Source: Flavobacterium sp. | GTDB lineage: Bacteria; Bacteroidota; Bacteroidia; Flavobacteriales; Flavobacteriaceae | Direction: 5' to 3' | NCBI RefSeq assembly: GCF_029945805.1 | Contig: NZ_JAQSDH010000035.1 | Coordinates: forward strand, 62,001 to 126,000 | Length of the DNA stretch: 64,000 nucleotides | Shown here: in pieces, positions 1-8,150 of the stretch | How the letters are laid out: each line of letters begins with the position of its first letter | Position numbering within the stretch: the first letter of the stretch is position 1 | The notes under the pieces: model-generated | Database searches by the model: none | Seen by the model: only the letters and a program-made list of their open reading frames with translations | Told to the model about the DNA's origin: nothing | Position numbers and translations under genes: made by a program

Positions 1-214
1 CTTGTTGTAAAAGATAATCAGCTTCATGAGAATTCCCGCAACCCGGAATGAGTATTGCGATGCTTTTATCTTGTAATGTGTCTATGTACGATTTAATAGG
101 TGGCGCCACTTGTCCCAAATCCCAACCTGTGGTATTAGCTTGGTATTGATTGTCCCAATAGGTTTTGTCTAAGGGCAAATCACAAGTGACAATGCAACAT
201 TTTTCTTCGCTCAT
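1..214 (-). CDS. TPMT-like SAM-dependent methyltransferase, N-terminal part (gene runs off the left edge)
   Basis: Only the first 71 codons are inside the window. The translation starts MSEEKCCIVTCDLPLDKTYW and continues with a Trp-Asp-Leu-Gly segment, then PPIKSYID and the glycine-rich strand ILIPGCGNSHEADYLL, which is motif I of class I methyltransferases. The layout fits the thiopurine methyltransferase (TPMT) family, cytosolic enzymes that methylate thiols and related soft nucleophiles. It is the last visible gene of a leftward group (persulfide dioxygenase, rhodanese, DUF2892 protein), 11 bp after the DUF2892 gene. A role in methylating sulfide or small thiols is inferred from this context only. 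The start ATG at 212-214 is the only one that keeps the conserved N-terminus. Confidence 0.75.
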   Translation of the reverse strand, partial: MSEEKCCIVTCDLPLDKTYWDNQYQANTTGWDLGQVAPPIKSYIDTLQDKSIAILIPGCGNSHEADYLLQQ

Positions 215-225
215 TTTTTAGAGTG

Positions 226-438
226 TTATTTAGTATTTGGGTTTTTGCAGGTATTGATGCCTAAAAGCACATACAAAGGACAAAAACTAATAAAGCTTGT
301 AAGCACAAAAATCACTGCAAATGCACCAAGAACTATCGCCAGTGTTCCAGAAATTACGTTGGTAAAATATAATGCACCCACAATAATGGCTAAAAGAATA
401 CGAATGATTTTATCTGTTGAACCCATATTTTTTTTCAT
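226..438 (-). CDS. YgaP-like DUF2892 inner-membrane protein
   Basis: Small 70-residue protein with two predicted membrane helices (about residues 13-31 and 34-52) and the start MKKNMGSTDKIIR typical of the DUF2892 family. In E. coli YgaP this transmembrane module is fused to a rhodanese domain; here the rhodanese is the separate gene just upstream (46 bp away), so the pair is effectively a split YgaP. It belongs to the leftward sulfur operon. No catalytic residues are expected; a role in holding or exporting sulfur species at the membrane is inference. Confidence 0.85.
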   Translation of the reverse strand: MKKNMGSTDKIIRILLAIIVGALYFTNVISGTLAIVLGAFAVIFVLTSFISFCPLYVLLGINTCKNPNTK

Positions 439-484
439 ACGATACTGTTTTAATGGTTATGATTAAGGTTGTTTTTTTAAGTGT

Positions 485-802
485 TTATTTTTGCACTATA
501 GCATTTATATTTTGCCAAGTTCCGCCATTACTCACATTTTTAAAACCATTTTGTTCCAATATGCTTTTTGCCTGACTACTGCGCATACCACTTCTACAAA
601 AAACGATGATGTGCTCTTTTCCTTTAAATTTGGAAAGTTGACTTGGTATTTGATCTAACGGAATGTTGACTGAGCCTTTTACATGTCCTCCAGAAAACTC
701 AACTCCCGAGCGCACATCTACTAAAAATGCACCTTCTTTTACTAGGTTTGTAATAGTTTCTTTGTTGGTACCAATACCAAATATAGCGTTTAAAAATCCC
801 AT
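485..802 (-). CDS. single-domain rhodanese sulfurtransferase
   Basis: A 105-residue rhodanese. It has the substrate-side segment VDVRSGVEFSGGHVKGSVNI and the active-site loop FCRSGMRS, whose Cys would carry the persulfide. No signal peptide is seen, so it should be cytosolic. It lies 24 bp downstream of the CstB-like gene and is probably cotranscribed with it. The likely job is to move sulfane sulfur between low-molecular-weight persulfides and acceptors during sulfide detoxification. Length and loop are ordinary for the family. Confidence 0.93.
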   Translation of the reverse strand: MGFLNAIFGIGTNKETITNLVKEGAFLVDVRSGVEFSGGHVKGSVNIPLDQIPSQLSKFKGKEHIIVFCRSGMRSSQAKSILEQNGFKNVSNGGTWQNINAIVQK

Positions 803-826
803 ATACTATGTATTAAAAGTTAATTG

Positions 827-2245
827 TTATGCGTTTAAGAGTTTACTTTGACAAACAAAGTCAGTTTTAGGAAGCGATGTGTTTAGCAGTGCATTGAAAC
901 CGCCATCTACTTCACTAAAGTTTCGATATCCTCGAGCCTGCAATATCGATGCTGCCATCATAGAACGATATCCTCCAGCGCAATGCATATAAAAATGCTC
1001 TTCTGGGTTGATGTCTTTCACCCATTCATTTATATAGGCTAACGGACGACTATAAGCCTCTTCGACATGTTCGGCTTGGTACTCACTTTCTCTGCGAATA
1101 TCAATGACCTTACTTTCGCCCAGTTTAAATTCAGTGGCGAATTGCTCAGCTGAAATTCGGTTAACAGTATCTATTTCAAAACCAGCTTCTTTCCACGCAT
1201 TAAAACCATATTTTAAATGCCCAATTAGATTATCAAAACCAACACGAGATAAACGCGTTACCGTTTCTTCTTCCATTCCTATTTCGGTAACCAAAATTAT
1301 AGGTTGGTTTACGTCAGCTATTAATGCGCCTACCCACGGAGCAAAATCACCCGCAATTCCGATATTTATTGATTGTGGAATAAATCCTTTAGCAAAATCA
1401 CTTTGGTTTCGAGTGTCTAAAATTAGGGCTCCAGTTTCTTCGGCAACAACTTCAAATTCGGAAGCAAGAATGGGTTTCATCCCGTTATTAAATACGGTAT
1501 CAAAACTTTCAATACCACTTTTGTTCATCGCTACATTCATCCCAAAATAAGCGGGTGGTGGCAACAAACCATCGGTAACTTCTTTAACAAATTCTGATTC
1601 GGTCATGTTCGCACGCAAAGCATAGTTGGTGGCTTTTTGTTCTCCAATAGTGGAAACGGTTTCTTTACTCATGTTTTTTCCGCAAGCAGAACCTGCTCCG
1701 TGTGCTGGATACACAATTACATCATCGGCCAAAGTCATTATTTTAGTTCGCAACGAGTGGAATAAAATTGCCGCTAATTCGTCTTGTGTCATCGATGCGG
1801 CTTTTTGGGCCAAATCAGGGCGACCTACATCGCCAATAAATAAAGTATCCCCAGAGAATAGGGCATAGTCTTTTCCGTTTTCATCTATCAATAAATAACT
1901 GGCGCTTTCCATCGTATGTCCCGGAGTATGTACTACTTTTATCTTGATTTTTCCAATAGAAAACTCTTGATTGTCACTGGCAGTTATAACCTCAAATTCA
2001 GGCTTAGCCGTTGGTCCATAAACAATTTTGGCTCCAGTTTTTTTACTTAGATCTAAATGACCCGAAACAAAATCGGCATGGAAGTGCGTTTCGAAAATGT
2101 ATTTTAATTGCACTCCATCTCTTTCTAATCGGTCCATGTAGGGTTGCGTTTCACGCAGCGGATCTATGATGGCAGCCTCGCCTTCTGAAGTAATATAGTA
2201 GGCACCTTGCGCTAGACATCCGGTGTAGATTTGTTCTATTTTCAT
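827..2245 (-). CDS. CstB-like persulfide dioxygenase fused to two rhodanese-like domains
   Basis: 472 residues. The N-terminal metallo-beta-lactamase domain has THFHADFVSGH (residues 53-63), VVHTPGHT (about 109-116) and LFSGDTLFIGDVGRPDL, as in ETHE1-type non-heme iron persulfide dioxygenases. A first rhodanese-like domain (about 255-355) has ILVTEIGMEEE where the catalytic loop should be, so it lacks the Cys and is a pseudo-rhodanese. The C-terminal rhodanese (about 365-460) has an intact HCAGGYRS loop. This three-part order is that of staphylococcal CstB, which oxidises persulfides to thiosulfate and sulfite. It is the first gene of a leftward four-gene group. A Crp/Fnr-type palindrome lies 65-78 bp upstream of the start. 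Confidence 0.9.
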   Translation of the reverse strand: MKIEQIYTGCLAQGAYYITSEGEAAIIDPLRETQPYMDRLERDGVQLKYIFETHFHADFVSGHLDLSKKTGAKIVYGPTAKPEFEVITASDNQEFSIGKIKIKVVHTPGHTMESASYLLIDENGKDYALFSGDTLFIGDVGRPDLAQKAASMTQDELAAILFHSLRTKIMTLADDVIVYPAHGAGSACGKNMSKETVSTIGEQKATNYALRANMTESEFVKEVTDGLLPPPAYFGMNVAMNKSGIESFDTVFNNGMKPILASEFEVVAEETGALILDTRNQSDFAKGFIPQSINIGIAGDFAPWVGALIADVNQPIILVTEIGMEEETVTRLSRVGFDNLIGHLKYGFNAWKEAGFEIDTVNRISAEQFATEFKLGESKVIDIRRESEYQAEHVEEAYSRPLAYINEWVKDINPEEHFYMHCAGGYRSMMAASILQARGYRNFSEVDGGFNALLNTSLPKTDFVCQSKLLNA

Positions 2246-2278
2246 TTCACTTAAATTTTAAAATATTGAATTACTATG

Positions 2279-2323
2279 CAAAAGTAGTGCAAGAGCGATG
2301 TTTGTATAGTGACAAAAGTTACA
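2279..2323 (-). promoter_or_regulatory. cstB promoter with Crp/Fnr-type operator
   Basis: On the minus strand the palindrome GTAACTTTTGTCAC (2310-2323) is followed by a -7-like element TACTTTTTG (2279-2287; one base longer than the consensus TAnnTTTG). The palindrome centre is 29.5 bp from the first T, which puts it near -42. The same motif at the same distance precedes tauE, whose promoter adjoins a Crp/Fnr gene. No -33 TTG is seen, as expected for an activator-dependent promoter. The regulator assignment is inference. Confidence 0.6.
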
Positions 2324-2483
2324 TAGCTATTTTTTATGCAAAATCAGAATCACTGCGATGTCTATCAACAGTCAAATGTAAATTTATTTATCTTATCTTT
2401 TAATTGTGTTTAATATAAAAACTTTAAAGTTGCCTTTTCGGAACTATAATTTTTCGAAAAAGTAATCTTCAAGCTTTATTTAG

Positions 2484-2491
2484 TATTTTTG
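2484..2491 (+). promoter_or_regulatory. -7 element for the M28 peptidase gene
   Basis: TATTTTTG matches the Bacteroidota -7 consensus TAnnTTTG and lies 20 bp before the ATG at 2512. No clear -33 TTG is visible, so the call rests on one box. Confidence 0.45.
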
Positions 2492-2511
2492 GGGAAATAT
2501 AATAGTGAAAG

Positions 2512-3819
2512 ATGCGCCTGTACCATTTATTTATCACATTTTTTATAGTTTCTTCGCTATCCGTATATGCTCAGGAAAGTAATCTGCAAAAGAAAAAAGC
2601 TCATGAAAGTGATGTATTCATTGCAGATTGCGTAAATTCAAACGGTGATGAACACTGTAATCCTGCCAATCTTAAAAAGCATATTTCTTTTTTAGCTTCC
2701 GATGATTTGAAAGGAAGGTTAACGGGATCAAAACAAGAAAAAGTGGCAGCAAAATACTTAATTTCTGAGTTTAAAAAAAGGGGCATAAAACCGTATGATA
2801 AAAATTATATTCAAAGTTTTAGTTACACGATCCGCTTAAATCCTCACGATACCATTTCGCAGAGTAAATCAAATACAGGGAACAATGTAATCGGATATTT
2901 AGATAATGGAGCCGATAGAACGATAATTATTGGTGCTCATTATGACCATTTGGGATTAAACGAACACCATCATTCCACCAAAATGAATTCTGATGGAGAA
3001 ATTCATAATGGTGCTGATGATAATGCTTCTGGTGTTTCGGGAGTTTTAGAATTAGCTAGAATGTTTTCTCAAAACAGAACTAAAGAAAAAGCAAATTTTA
3101 TTTTTGCACTATTTTCGGGTGAAGAAGATGGTTTACTAGGTTCAAAACATATGGCATCAAATCTTAAAACGATATATCCAAATGTGGAAACAATGATTAA
3201 TATGGATATGATAGGAAGATTGGATGATAAAAAGTCGATTATAGTCGGCGGAGCGGGAACATGTCCTTCTTTTCCTGAAATTATAGAAAATAACAAACCT
3301 GCCGGATATAAGATTACGCAAGAACTATCAGGAATTGGACCATCGGATCACACTTCATTTTACTTAAAAGATATTCCAGTTTTATTCTTTTTTACAGGCA
3401 CTCATGTAGATTATCATAAACCGAGTGATGATGAAGATAAAATTAATTATCACGGATTAGAAAATATTGTAAATTATGTATACAAATCTGCCAATGCGGT
3501 TGCTCAATTAGATAAGATTGAGTTCACCAAAACCAAAATTATTGCTGAAAAAAATATTCCAAAATACAAAGTAACTTTAGGGATAATGCCTGATTATGCG
3601 GAATATGGTGATGGACTTCATGTTGATGGAGTAACCGAAAATAGACCTGCGCAACTAGCCGGAATTCAAACGGGTGATATAATTACTAAAATTGGTGATT
3701 GTATAATCAAAGAAGTCTATAGTTATATGGAATGTTTAGCGAAAATCAATTCGGGAGATGAAAAAGACGTAAGCCTAATTAGGAATGGGCAAATCATGAT
3801 CTTTAAAGTAAAGTTCTAA
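2512..3819 (+). CDS. secreted M28 zinc aminopeptidase with C-terminal PDZ domain
   Basis: 435 residues with a signal peptide (hydrophobic stretch to about residue 20, then AQES). The M28 core (about 50-320) shows the metal ligands in order: GAHYDHLG, NGADDNASG, FSGEEDGLLG, NMDMIGRL and a final His in TGTHVDYHKPSDD. Residues about 350-435 form a PDZ-like domain (DGLHVDGVTENRPAQLAGI followed by TGDIITKIGD). It should act in the periplasm or outside the cell, removing N-terminal residues from peptides. It is a lone rightward gene between two leftward sulfur genes and is probably unrelated to them. Start chosen for the signal peptide. Confidence 0.92.
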   Translation: MRLYHLFITFFIVSSLSVYAQESNLQKKKAHESDVFIADCVNSNGDEHCNPANLKKHISFLASDDLKGRLTGSKQEKVAAKYLISEFKKRGIKPYDKNYIQSFSYTIRLNPHDTISQSKSNTGNNVIGYLDNGADRTIIIGAHYDHLGLNEHHHSTKMNSDGEIHNGADDNASGVSGVLELARMFSQNRTKEKANFIFALFSGEEDGLLGSKHMASNLKTIYPNVETMINMDMIGRLDDKKSIIVGGAGTCPSFPEIIENNKPAGYKITQELSGIGPSDHTSFYLKDIPVLFFFTGTHVDYHKPSDDEDKINYHGLENIVNYVYKSANAVAQLDKIEFTKTKIIAEKNIPKYKVTLGIMPDYAEYGDGLHVDGVTENRPAQLAGIQTGDIITKIGDCIIKEVYSYMECLAKINSGDEKDVSLIRNGQIMIFKVKF

Positions 3820-4015
3820 AAGATCAGATTGGATCCTTTTAGTATAGTATTTTTAACTATAAAAACAGGCCAAATCATAATTTAAAAACGAACGTTATGA
3901 TTTGGAATAAGCTGCAATAACCTAACCATCTGCTTAATCCAAAAAGGACTTCTTATTTTTTGCGGTAGATAAAAGAAATTTCAGGAATAGATAAACGCTT
4001 TATTATTTACTGTAG

Positions 4016-4804
4016 TTATTTTAAGAATAGTTCTTTGATTATAATATAGATTCCCATAACCAGAACGAACCAACCAAAAGCCGGTTTTAATTTGGTGCCG
4101 TCAATTTTTTTAGAAAGCATAGTTCCAATAAAAATCCCAACTGAAGCAAATAGGGAAATCGTAAAAAGAAAAGTATAATCGATACTTACGCCGTTGATCA
4201 CATCGCCTAAAAAACCAAATAAGGAGTTAATGGCTATAATCAATAATGAAGTGCCTACGGCTTCTTTCATGTTGATACCCGTAAAAAAAAGTAAGGCTGG
4301 TATTATTAAAAAACCACCTCCAGCTCCTAAAAATCCGGTTATAATACCCACCAAAGCTCCAATTAGCATTACTTTCGAGGAATTAATAGCAACCGGAACC
4401 GATGCTTGGTTGTTTTTTTTAATCATGGAGTACGAAGCCGCAATCATGAGCACGGCAAAAAAGGCCATAATAAAAATATCCTTGGTAAGGATAAAACCAT
4501 TGATGGTAAAAAATGTTTCGGGCAATTGTGGCAACACCATTTTTCGTACCAAGATGATGGTTACTAAAGAGGGTACTGCAAATAAAGCTGCTGATTTGAG
4601 CTTAATGTTCCCCATTCGATAATGACGGATCGCTCCTATACCCGCCGTGAAACCTACAATAAATAAGGAATAGGTGGTTGCTAATTTGGGATTAACGTGA
4701 AATAAATAGACGACTATTGGGACAGTTAATATGCTACCGCCGCCCCCAATTAGTCCCAAACTGATTCCGATGAGTATCGATGCTAAATAACCAATATACT
4801 CCAT
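4016..4804 (-). CDS. TauE/SafE family sulfite/sulfonate exporter
   Basis: 262-residue polytopic inner-membrane protein with about eight hydrophobic helices. Two related glycine-rich halves are visible: SLGLIGGGGSILTVPIVVYL near residue 15 and ITGFLGAGGGFLIIPALLFF near residue 160. This duplicated GGGG/GAGGG pattern is the TauE/SafE signature. Its likely job is export of sulfite, a toxic product of persulfide oxidation, and staphylococcal cst loci carry the same partner. It is 74 bp downstream of a Crp/Fnr gene and has its own predicted promoter in that gap. Substrate is inferred from context. Confidence 0.88.
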   Translation of the reverse strand: MEYIGYLASILIGISLGLIGGGGSILTVPIVVYLFHVNPKLATTYSLFIVGFTAGIGAIRHYRMGNIKLKSAALFAVPSLVTIILVRKMVLPQLPETFFTINGFILTKDIFIMAFFAVLMIAASYSMIKKNNQASVPVAINSSKVMLIGALVGIITGFLGAGGGFLIIPALLFFTGINMKEAVGTSLLIIAINSLFGFLGDVINGVSIDYTFLFTISLFASVGIFIGTMLSKKIDGTKLKPAFGWFVLVMGIYIIIKELFLK

Positions 4805-4824
4805 AAGTGCATAAATTTATGGTA

Positions 4825-4868
4825 CAAATATGAACCCTTCAACTTTTGAAATGGGTAACTTTTATCAC
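4825..4868 (-). promoter_or_regulatory. tauE promoter with Crp/Fnr-type operator
   Basis: Minus-strand palindrome GTGATAAAAGTTAC (plus strand GTAACTTTTATCAC, 4855-4868), then a -7-like element CATATTTG (4825-4832, 7 of 8 to TAnnTTTG) whose first base is 29.5 bp from the palindrome centre. This copies the cstB promoter geometry. The predicted transcript starts near 4818, about 14 nt before the tauE ATG. Confidence 0.6.
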
Positions 4869-4878
4869 ACAGCGTGAT

Positions 4879-5505
4879 TTACTTTAAAAATTCGATATGA
4901 TTGCGGTGTAATTTTAAATCGCCACGCTGTTCGAGTTTTTTTAATAAGCGGGAAATTACTTCTCGTGAGGTATTTAATTCTCCAGCAATTTCCTGATGCG
5001 AAAGTTTTAAATCGTTGCAACCGCAAGCCTCTTTGTGTCGTTTTAAGTTAAACTCCAGTCGTTCGTCCATCGCTCTAAACGCAATATTATCTATTACTTC
5101 GAGTACTTCTTCAAAACGACTTCGGTAGGTACTAATCACAAATTCATACCACGAGCGGTGCTGCATCATCCATTTGTCCATTAGTGCTAACGGTATCATA
5201 ACTAGTTCTACATCTTCATCGACTTTTGCCATAATCTGGCTTTTTTCACTTTTGGTAGCACAAATCATGGAAATGGCACAGGCTTGTCCGGGCTGAAGGT
5301 AATACATAAAAAATTCGCCTCCATCTTCTCCTTCCCGGTACACTTTTATACTCCCGCTCAGGACCAAAATAGTATTGCGTATGTATTGCCCTGTTCTCAT
5401 GATGATATCACCTGAGGCATAAGACTGTTCAACGGCGTTGGCTTTGATATCTTCTAACAAGGCATTGGAAAAGGACGGATATAATGTTTTTAGATTTTGG
5501 ACCAT
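4879..5505 (-). CDS. Crp/Fnr family transcriptional regulator (sulfur-block regulator candidate)
   Basis: 208 residues. The N-terminal cyclic-nucleotide-binding-like domain (about 20-130) includes SGSIKVYREGEDGGEFFMYY. A long dimer helix follows (VLEVIDNIAFRAMDERLEF), then a C-terminal winged HTH (about 150-208). The recognition helix NTSREVISRLLKKL carries the E-x-x-S-R pattern of E. coli FNR. Cysteines at CGC (about residue 161) lie just before the HTH, and there is no FNR-like N-terminal Cys cluster. Because it adjoins tauE, and a palindrome of this family's type precedes both tauE and cstB, it is the best candidate regulator of persulfide detoxification. Its effector is unknown. Confidence 0.85.
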   Translation of the reverse strand: MVQNLKTLYPSFSNALLEDIKANAVEQSYASGDIIMRTGQYIRNTILVLSGSIKVYREGEDGGEFFMYYLQPGQACAISMICATKSEKSQIMAKVDEDVELVMIPLALMDKWMMQHRSWYEFVISTYRSRFEEVLEVIDNIAFRAMDERLEFNLKRHKEACGCNDLKLSHQEIAGELNTSREVISRLLKKLEQRGDLKLHRNHIEFLK

Positions 5506-5709
5506 AGTAGTACTGTTTTGGCTAAAAATGAATTGATAGCGTAAAGTTACACTTTTAAAATTAGGGAAGTATTTTCAAAGGGTTTTGTAAATGTAAAAAG
5601 TTATTTCTAATGATGGAAGAAGAGAGATGAAAGGTATATTACTACTTAAAAGGAAACCATGCCGTCTCCCCAAAAAAAAGGCGAGCCATACCAAATTTTT
5701 AAGGCCGTT

Positions 5710-5720
5710 GCCCGAAGGGC
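5710..5720 (-). terminator. possible terminator hairpin after the YjdF-like gene
   Basis: On the minus strand GCCCTTCGGGC forms a 4-bp GC stem with a 3-base loop 9 bp after the stop codon of the DUF2238 gene. There is no clear T tract, so this is weak. Confidence 0.3.
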
Positions 5721-5729
5721 GGGGTTGGT

Positions 5730-6335
5730 TTACTCCCCTAAACCTTTAAGTGCTTTATCCTGCCACTTGCTAAAAAGTACCACCATACAAACCGCACCAA
5801 TGGTGGCAAACAGCATGTCCGATTGAGTGTCCCACACATCGCCTTGTGTACCTAAAAACGCATCGCCGCCGTCACCAGTAGCTAAAGAAACTCCCCACTC
5901 AAGCCATTCGTAAGCGGCACTTATTGCGAGGCAAGTTGCCACAATAATAAAATTGAAATAACTTCGATTTGCAACAACATTTTTACGAATAAATAGCTCT
6001 CGTACAATCATTGCAGGTACAAAGCCTTGCATAAAATGCCCTACTTTATCATAATTATTTCGGGATTGGTGCAGCACTTCTTTAATCCAGTCAAACAAGG
6101 GTACTTCGGCATAGGTGTAATGACCACCGATAAAGAGGATATAGCAGTGCACTAAAATAAAGCCATACGTAAAGGTGGTAAATGCAAAGCGCTTGTAGGT
6201 AAATGCTAATACGATTAAGCCCAACACAGCGGGGATGACCTCAAGAAACCAAGTGAAAATTTCTTTTGGATATACTGCAGAAAAGAGAAGTCCTAGGAAG
6301 AATAGCGCGAGGTAGAGGCGGAGTGTTTTGGACAT
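5730..6335 (-). CDS. YjdF-like DUF2238 inner-membrane protein
   Basis: 201 residues with about six hydrophobic helices. It has the family features HYTYAEVPLFDWIKE, then NNYDKVGHFMQGFVPAM, SAAYEWLEWG and GDVWDTQSDMLFATIGA. The conserved acidic and His residues face the membrane edge as in E. coli YjdF. Function in the family is not established. It is transcribed alone, with 151 bp to the next gene upstream. Confidence 0.85.
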   Translation of the reverse strand: MSKTLRLYLALFFLGLLFSAVYPKEIFTWFLEVIPAVLGLIVLAFTYKRFAFTTFTYGFILVHCYILFIGGHYTYAEVPLFDWIKEVLHQSRNNYDKVGHFMQGFVPAMIVRELFIRKNVVANRSYFNFIIVATCLAISAAYEWLEWGVSLATGDGGDAFLGTQGDVWDTQSDMLFATIGAVCMVVLFSKWQDKALKGLGE

Positions 6336-6412
6336 ATTGCTTTTTATTTTTTTTCCTTGCAGAGTTGTAAAATCTTCAAAGGGTACTACTCTAAATTTAT
6401 CTATTTTAAATT

Positions 6413-6442
6413 AAAAAAACCTCGCAGAAGTGAGGTTTTTTT
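6413..6442 (-). terminator. terminator after the HPF-like gene
   Basis: An A tract, CCTC, an 8-base loop, GAGG and a T tract (plus strand). In either orientation this is a short stem flanked by A and T runs. It is 45 bp past the stop codon of the leftward HPF-like gene. Confidence 0.6.
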
Positions 6443-6486
6443 GATATATAATACTATAGCAAAGATACATTTTTGACAAACGAATA

Positions 6487-6825
6487 TTACTGCATTCTAG
6501 TATTTTCTTTTTCTTGATCTTGTATGCGTCCTAATATTGTAGTTAACGAAGCTTTCAATTTAGTAGTAGCGCCCGTTAGTGCCACTATTTCAGAATCTGC
6601 CTTGCATGAAACCGCTATTGGCTTTCTCCCTTCTAAACGTGCTTCTAGTAAACAAACGGTATCGTTTATTCCGTCTTTTTTTCCATTTTCGTCAGACAAG
6701 TGAACCTCTATTCGAGTGATGTGGTTTTCAAAGCGTTTTAGGCTTTCTTCTATTACGCTCGTAAAGTGGTTTTGATTTCGTTCCTCGCCGCTAATTGTTT
6801 TGTCGGTGTTAAATTGAATTTTCAT
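6487..6825 (-). CDS. HPF/RaiA-like ribosome-associated protein
   Basis: 112 residues matching the sigma-54 modulation/HPF fold: MKIQFNTDKTISGEE at the start, then two helices around EESLKRFENHITRIEVHLSD and LTGATTKLKASLTTILGRI. It is short-form, without the C-terminal dimer domain of long HPF. The likely role is binding the 30S decoding region in stationary phase or stress. The sequence is divergent from housekeeping HPF, so it may be a stress-specific paralogue. Confidence 0.75.
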   Translation of the reverse strand: MKIQFNTDKTISGEERNQNHFTSVIEESLKRFENHITRIEVHLSDENGKKDGINDTVCLLEARLEGRKPIAVSCKADSEIVALTGATTKLKASLTTILGRIQDQEKENTRMQ

Positions 6826-6971
6826 AAAAGGGTGTTTTGTTTTTTATTGTAGTTCCATACCTCGCTAGGTACTTAACAAATCTAATCTGCTTTATTTTTT
6901 TTTAAAAATTGTTGCAGTAAATACGAAGATAGAAGAAACCATTGCGTAGTTCTGCACTGTTTAACAAATTT

Positions 6972-7277
6972 TTATACTGCACTTCCCGGACCGCTTGGAT
7001 CGGTGCTGTCGGGAAAAGGACTGTTGCCTTCCGCCGGATCTACATGACCCCAGTCGCCCGATTCTACGGTATTAGCATCTTGTGAGTCGTCATCATCATC
7101 ATCTTTTTCAACTGGATCAGGATCGTCACTGCTTGCCATAGCATAGATGCTTAGTTCTTCTGCATCATCACCAATATAGTGGCTGTGATCAGTAGTATAG
7201 GATTCGTTAGTTTCTGGATGTTGCCAATTGTGTTGTGGGGCAGCTACTGCAGCTGTATCCCTATTCGTATTTTCCAT
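6972..7277 (-). CDS. small acidic protein of unknown function
   Basis: 101 residues and strongly acidic, with a run KDDDDDD near residue 58 and a proline/glycine-rich C-terminus (DSTDPSGPGSAV). No signal peptide or membrane helix is seen and I do not recognise the family. It follows the same style as the hydrophilic protein at 14565-14936 (Asp/Asn/His-rich, low complexity), typical of disordered stress-related proteins. An ATG with an A-rich leader supports it as a real gene. Confidence 0.55.
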   Translation of the reverse strand: MENTNRDTAAVAAPQHNWQHPETNESYTTDHSHYIGDDAEELSIYAMASSDDPDPVEKDDDDDDSQDANTVESGDWGHVDPAEGNSPFPDSTDPSGPGSAV

Positions 7278-7582
7278 AATTATAAGTTTTAAATTATAAA
7301 GTTAGGTTGATCACAGCTGGTTAGTGTTATGGAATTTTGCAAAATTGTTATTGTATTCTGCTCAGGAAGGGCTAAGCTAAAAGTTACTACGGAATAATGA
7401 ATTGTATTTTTCTTAAAAGAAGGCTTATCTCATGTAAATAAAACCAATTAAACCGACGATGTCCTCCTGAGCCTGTCGAAGGACTTTCTCAATTGCCATT
7501 TAGTACTTGCAGCTGGCACTTTAAAAGATTCAGTGTGACGAATGAATTATTACCTAAAAGCGAACGTAAAAGCTTTTAGCTA
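7278..7582. other. 305-bp intergenic stretch with a dispersed 19-mer
   Basis: No coding potential seen. It holds the repeat at 7465-7483, which sits inside a small hairpin GTCCT/AGGAC (7461-7465 with 7480-7484). Nothing else recognisable. Confidence 0.6.
7465..7483 (-). repeat. dispersed extragenic 19-mer, copy 1
   Basis: Plus strand TCCTGAGCCTGTCGAAGGA. A copy with two mismatches in the opposite orientation is at 45013-45031. This is a widely scattered extragenic sequence in bacterial genomes; its role is unknown. Confidence 0.6.
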
Positions 7583-8038
7583 TTACCGTGTTTTTAACTG
7601 AATCGTATTCGACCATACGGTTATAACCTTAGCTGCTGTGGTATCGAATTCAGTCAATTGTATGGTTTCTGGAATTTCTATAAATCGAAAGCCTACTTTA
7701 AAGTGCTCCTGTTTAGAATTTTTTGCTAATTCGAGTTGAAGGGTTCCCGTGCGGAATTTGTTTCGTAGGATGGTGACCTTAGTTGGAAAATTTTTGTCAC
7801 ACGGTTTTGGAACTACCGTAACATTTTCGTTGGTGGTTGAATAAAAGCCACTATCAGAGCAATACATACTTAAAAAACTAATTTTTTGTTTGGAATCGTT
7901 ATGGAGTTCTACTCCGATATCGTATTTGCCTTCTCCGACCCATTGTATTTTTACAATTTTAAGCGTAAGCTCGGGTGCTGTTTTGGTACTGAAGCCAAAG
8001 AAAATATAGACTACCAGAAGGATTAGTACATTTTTCAT
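7583..8038 (-). CDS. secreted protein of unknown function
   Basis: 151 residues with an N-terminal hydrophobic stretch (MKNVLILLVVYIFFGFS) that acts as a signal peptide or anchor. The rest is mainly beta and includes two Cys (about 61 and 79) that could form a disulfide. I do not recognise the domain; an Ig-like beta sandwich is possible given the pattern of alternating hydrophobic strands (KIVKIQWVGEGKYDIGVELH). It is the gene downstream of the M1 peptidase on the same strand, but 112 bp away. Confidence 0.6.
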   Translation of the reverse strand: MKNVLILLVVYIFFGFSTKTAPELTLKIVKIQWVGEGKYDIGVELHNDSKQKISFLSMYCSDSGFYSTTNENVTVVPKPCDKNFPTKVTILRNKFRTGTLQLELAKNSKQEHFKVGFRFIEIPETIQLTEFDTTAAKVITVWSNTIQLKTR

Positions 8039-8114
8039 AGTGTTTTGTTTTTAAAAAATTCACACTTAGTATGATACTGGTATAAAGATACTTAAAAATC
8101 TAACTATCTAACAT

Positions 8115-8146
8115 TCTAAGAAGTCTAACTAGTCTAAGAAGTCTAA
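8115..8146. repeat. short direct repeat
   Basis: TCTAAGAAGTCTAA occurs at 8115-8128 and again at 8133-8146, between two leftward genes. No function can be assigned. Confidence 0.5.
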
Positions 8147-8150
8147 AAAA

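Noticed and set aside
1104..1550. 148-codon rightward frame inside cstB
   Set aside because: Antisense to a well-conserved gene, with no family resemblance.
3818..3841. Terminator hairpin after the M28 peptidase
   Set aside because: The stem is only about four matched pairs plus a bulge and no T tract follows cleanly.
4194..4622. 142-codon rightward frame inside tauE
   Set aside because: Antisense shadow of a hydrophobic membrane protein; Lys/Pro-rich without structure.
5537..5550. Third copy of the GTrAC operator before the Crp/Fnr gene at 4879-5505
   Set aside because: Only one half-site (GTAAC on the minus strand) matches, and no -7 element lies at the 29.5-bp distance. Possible but not supported.
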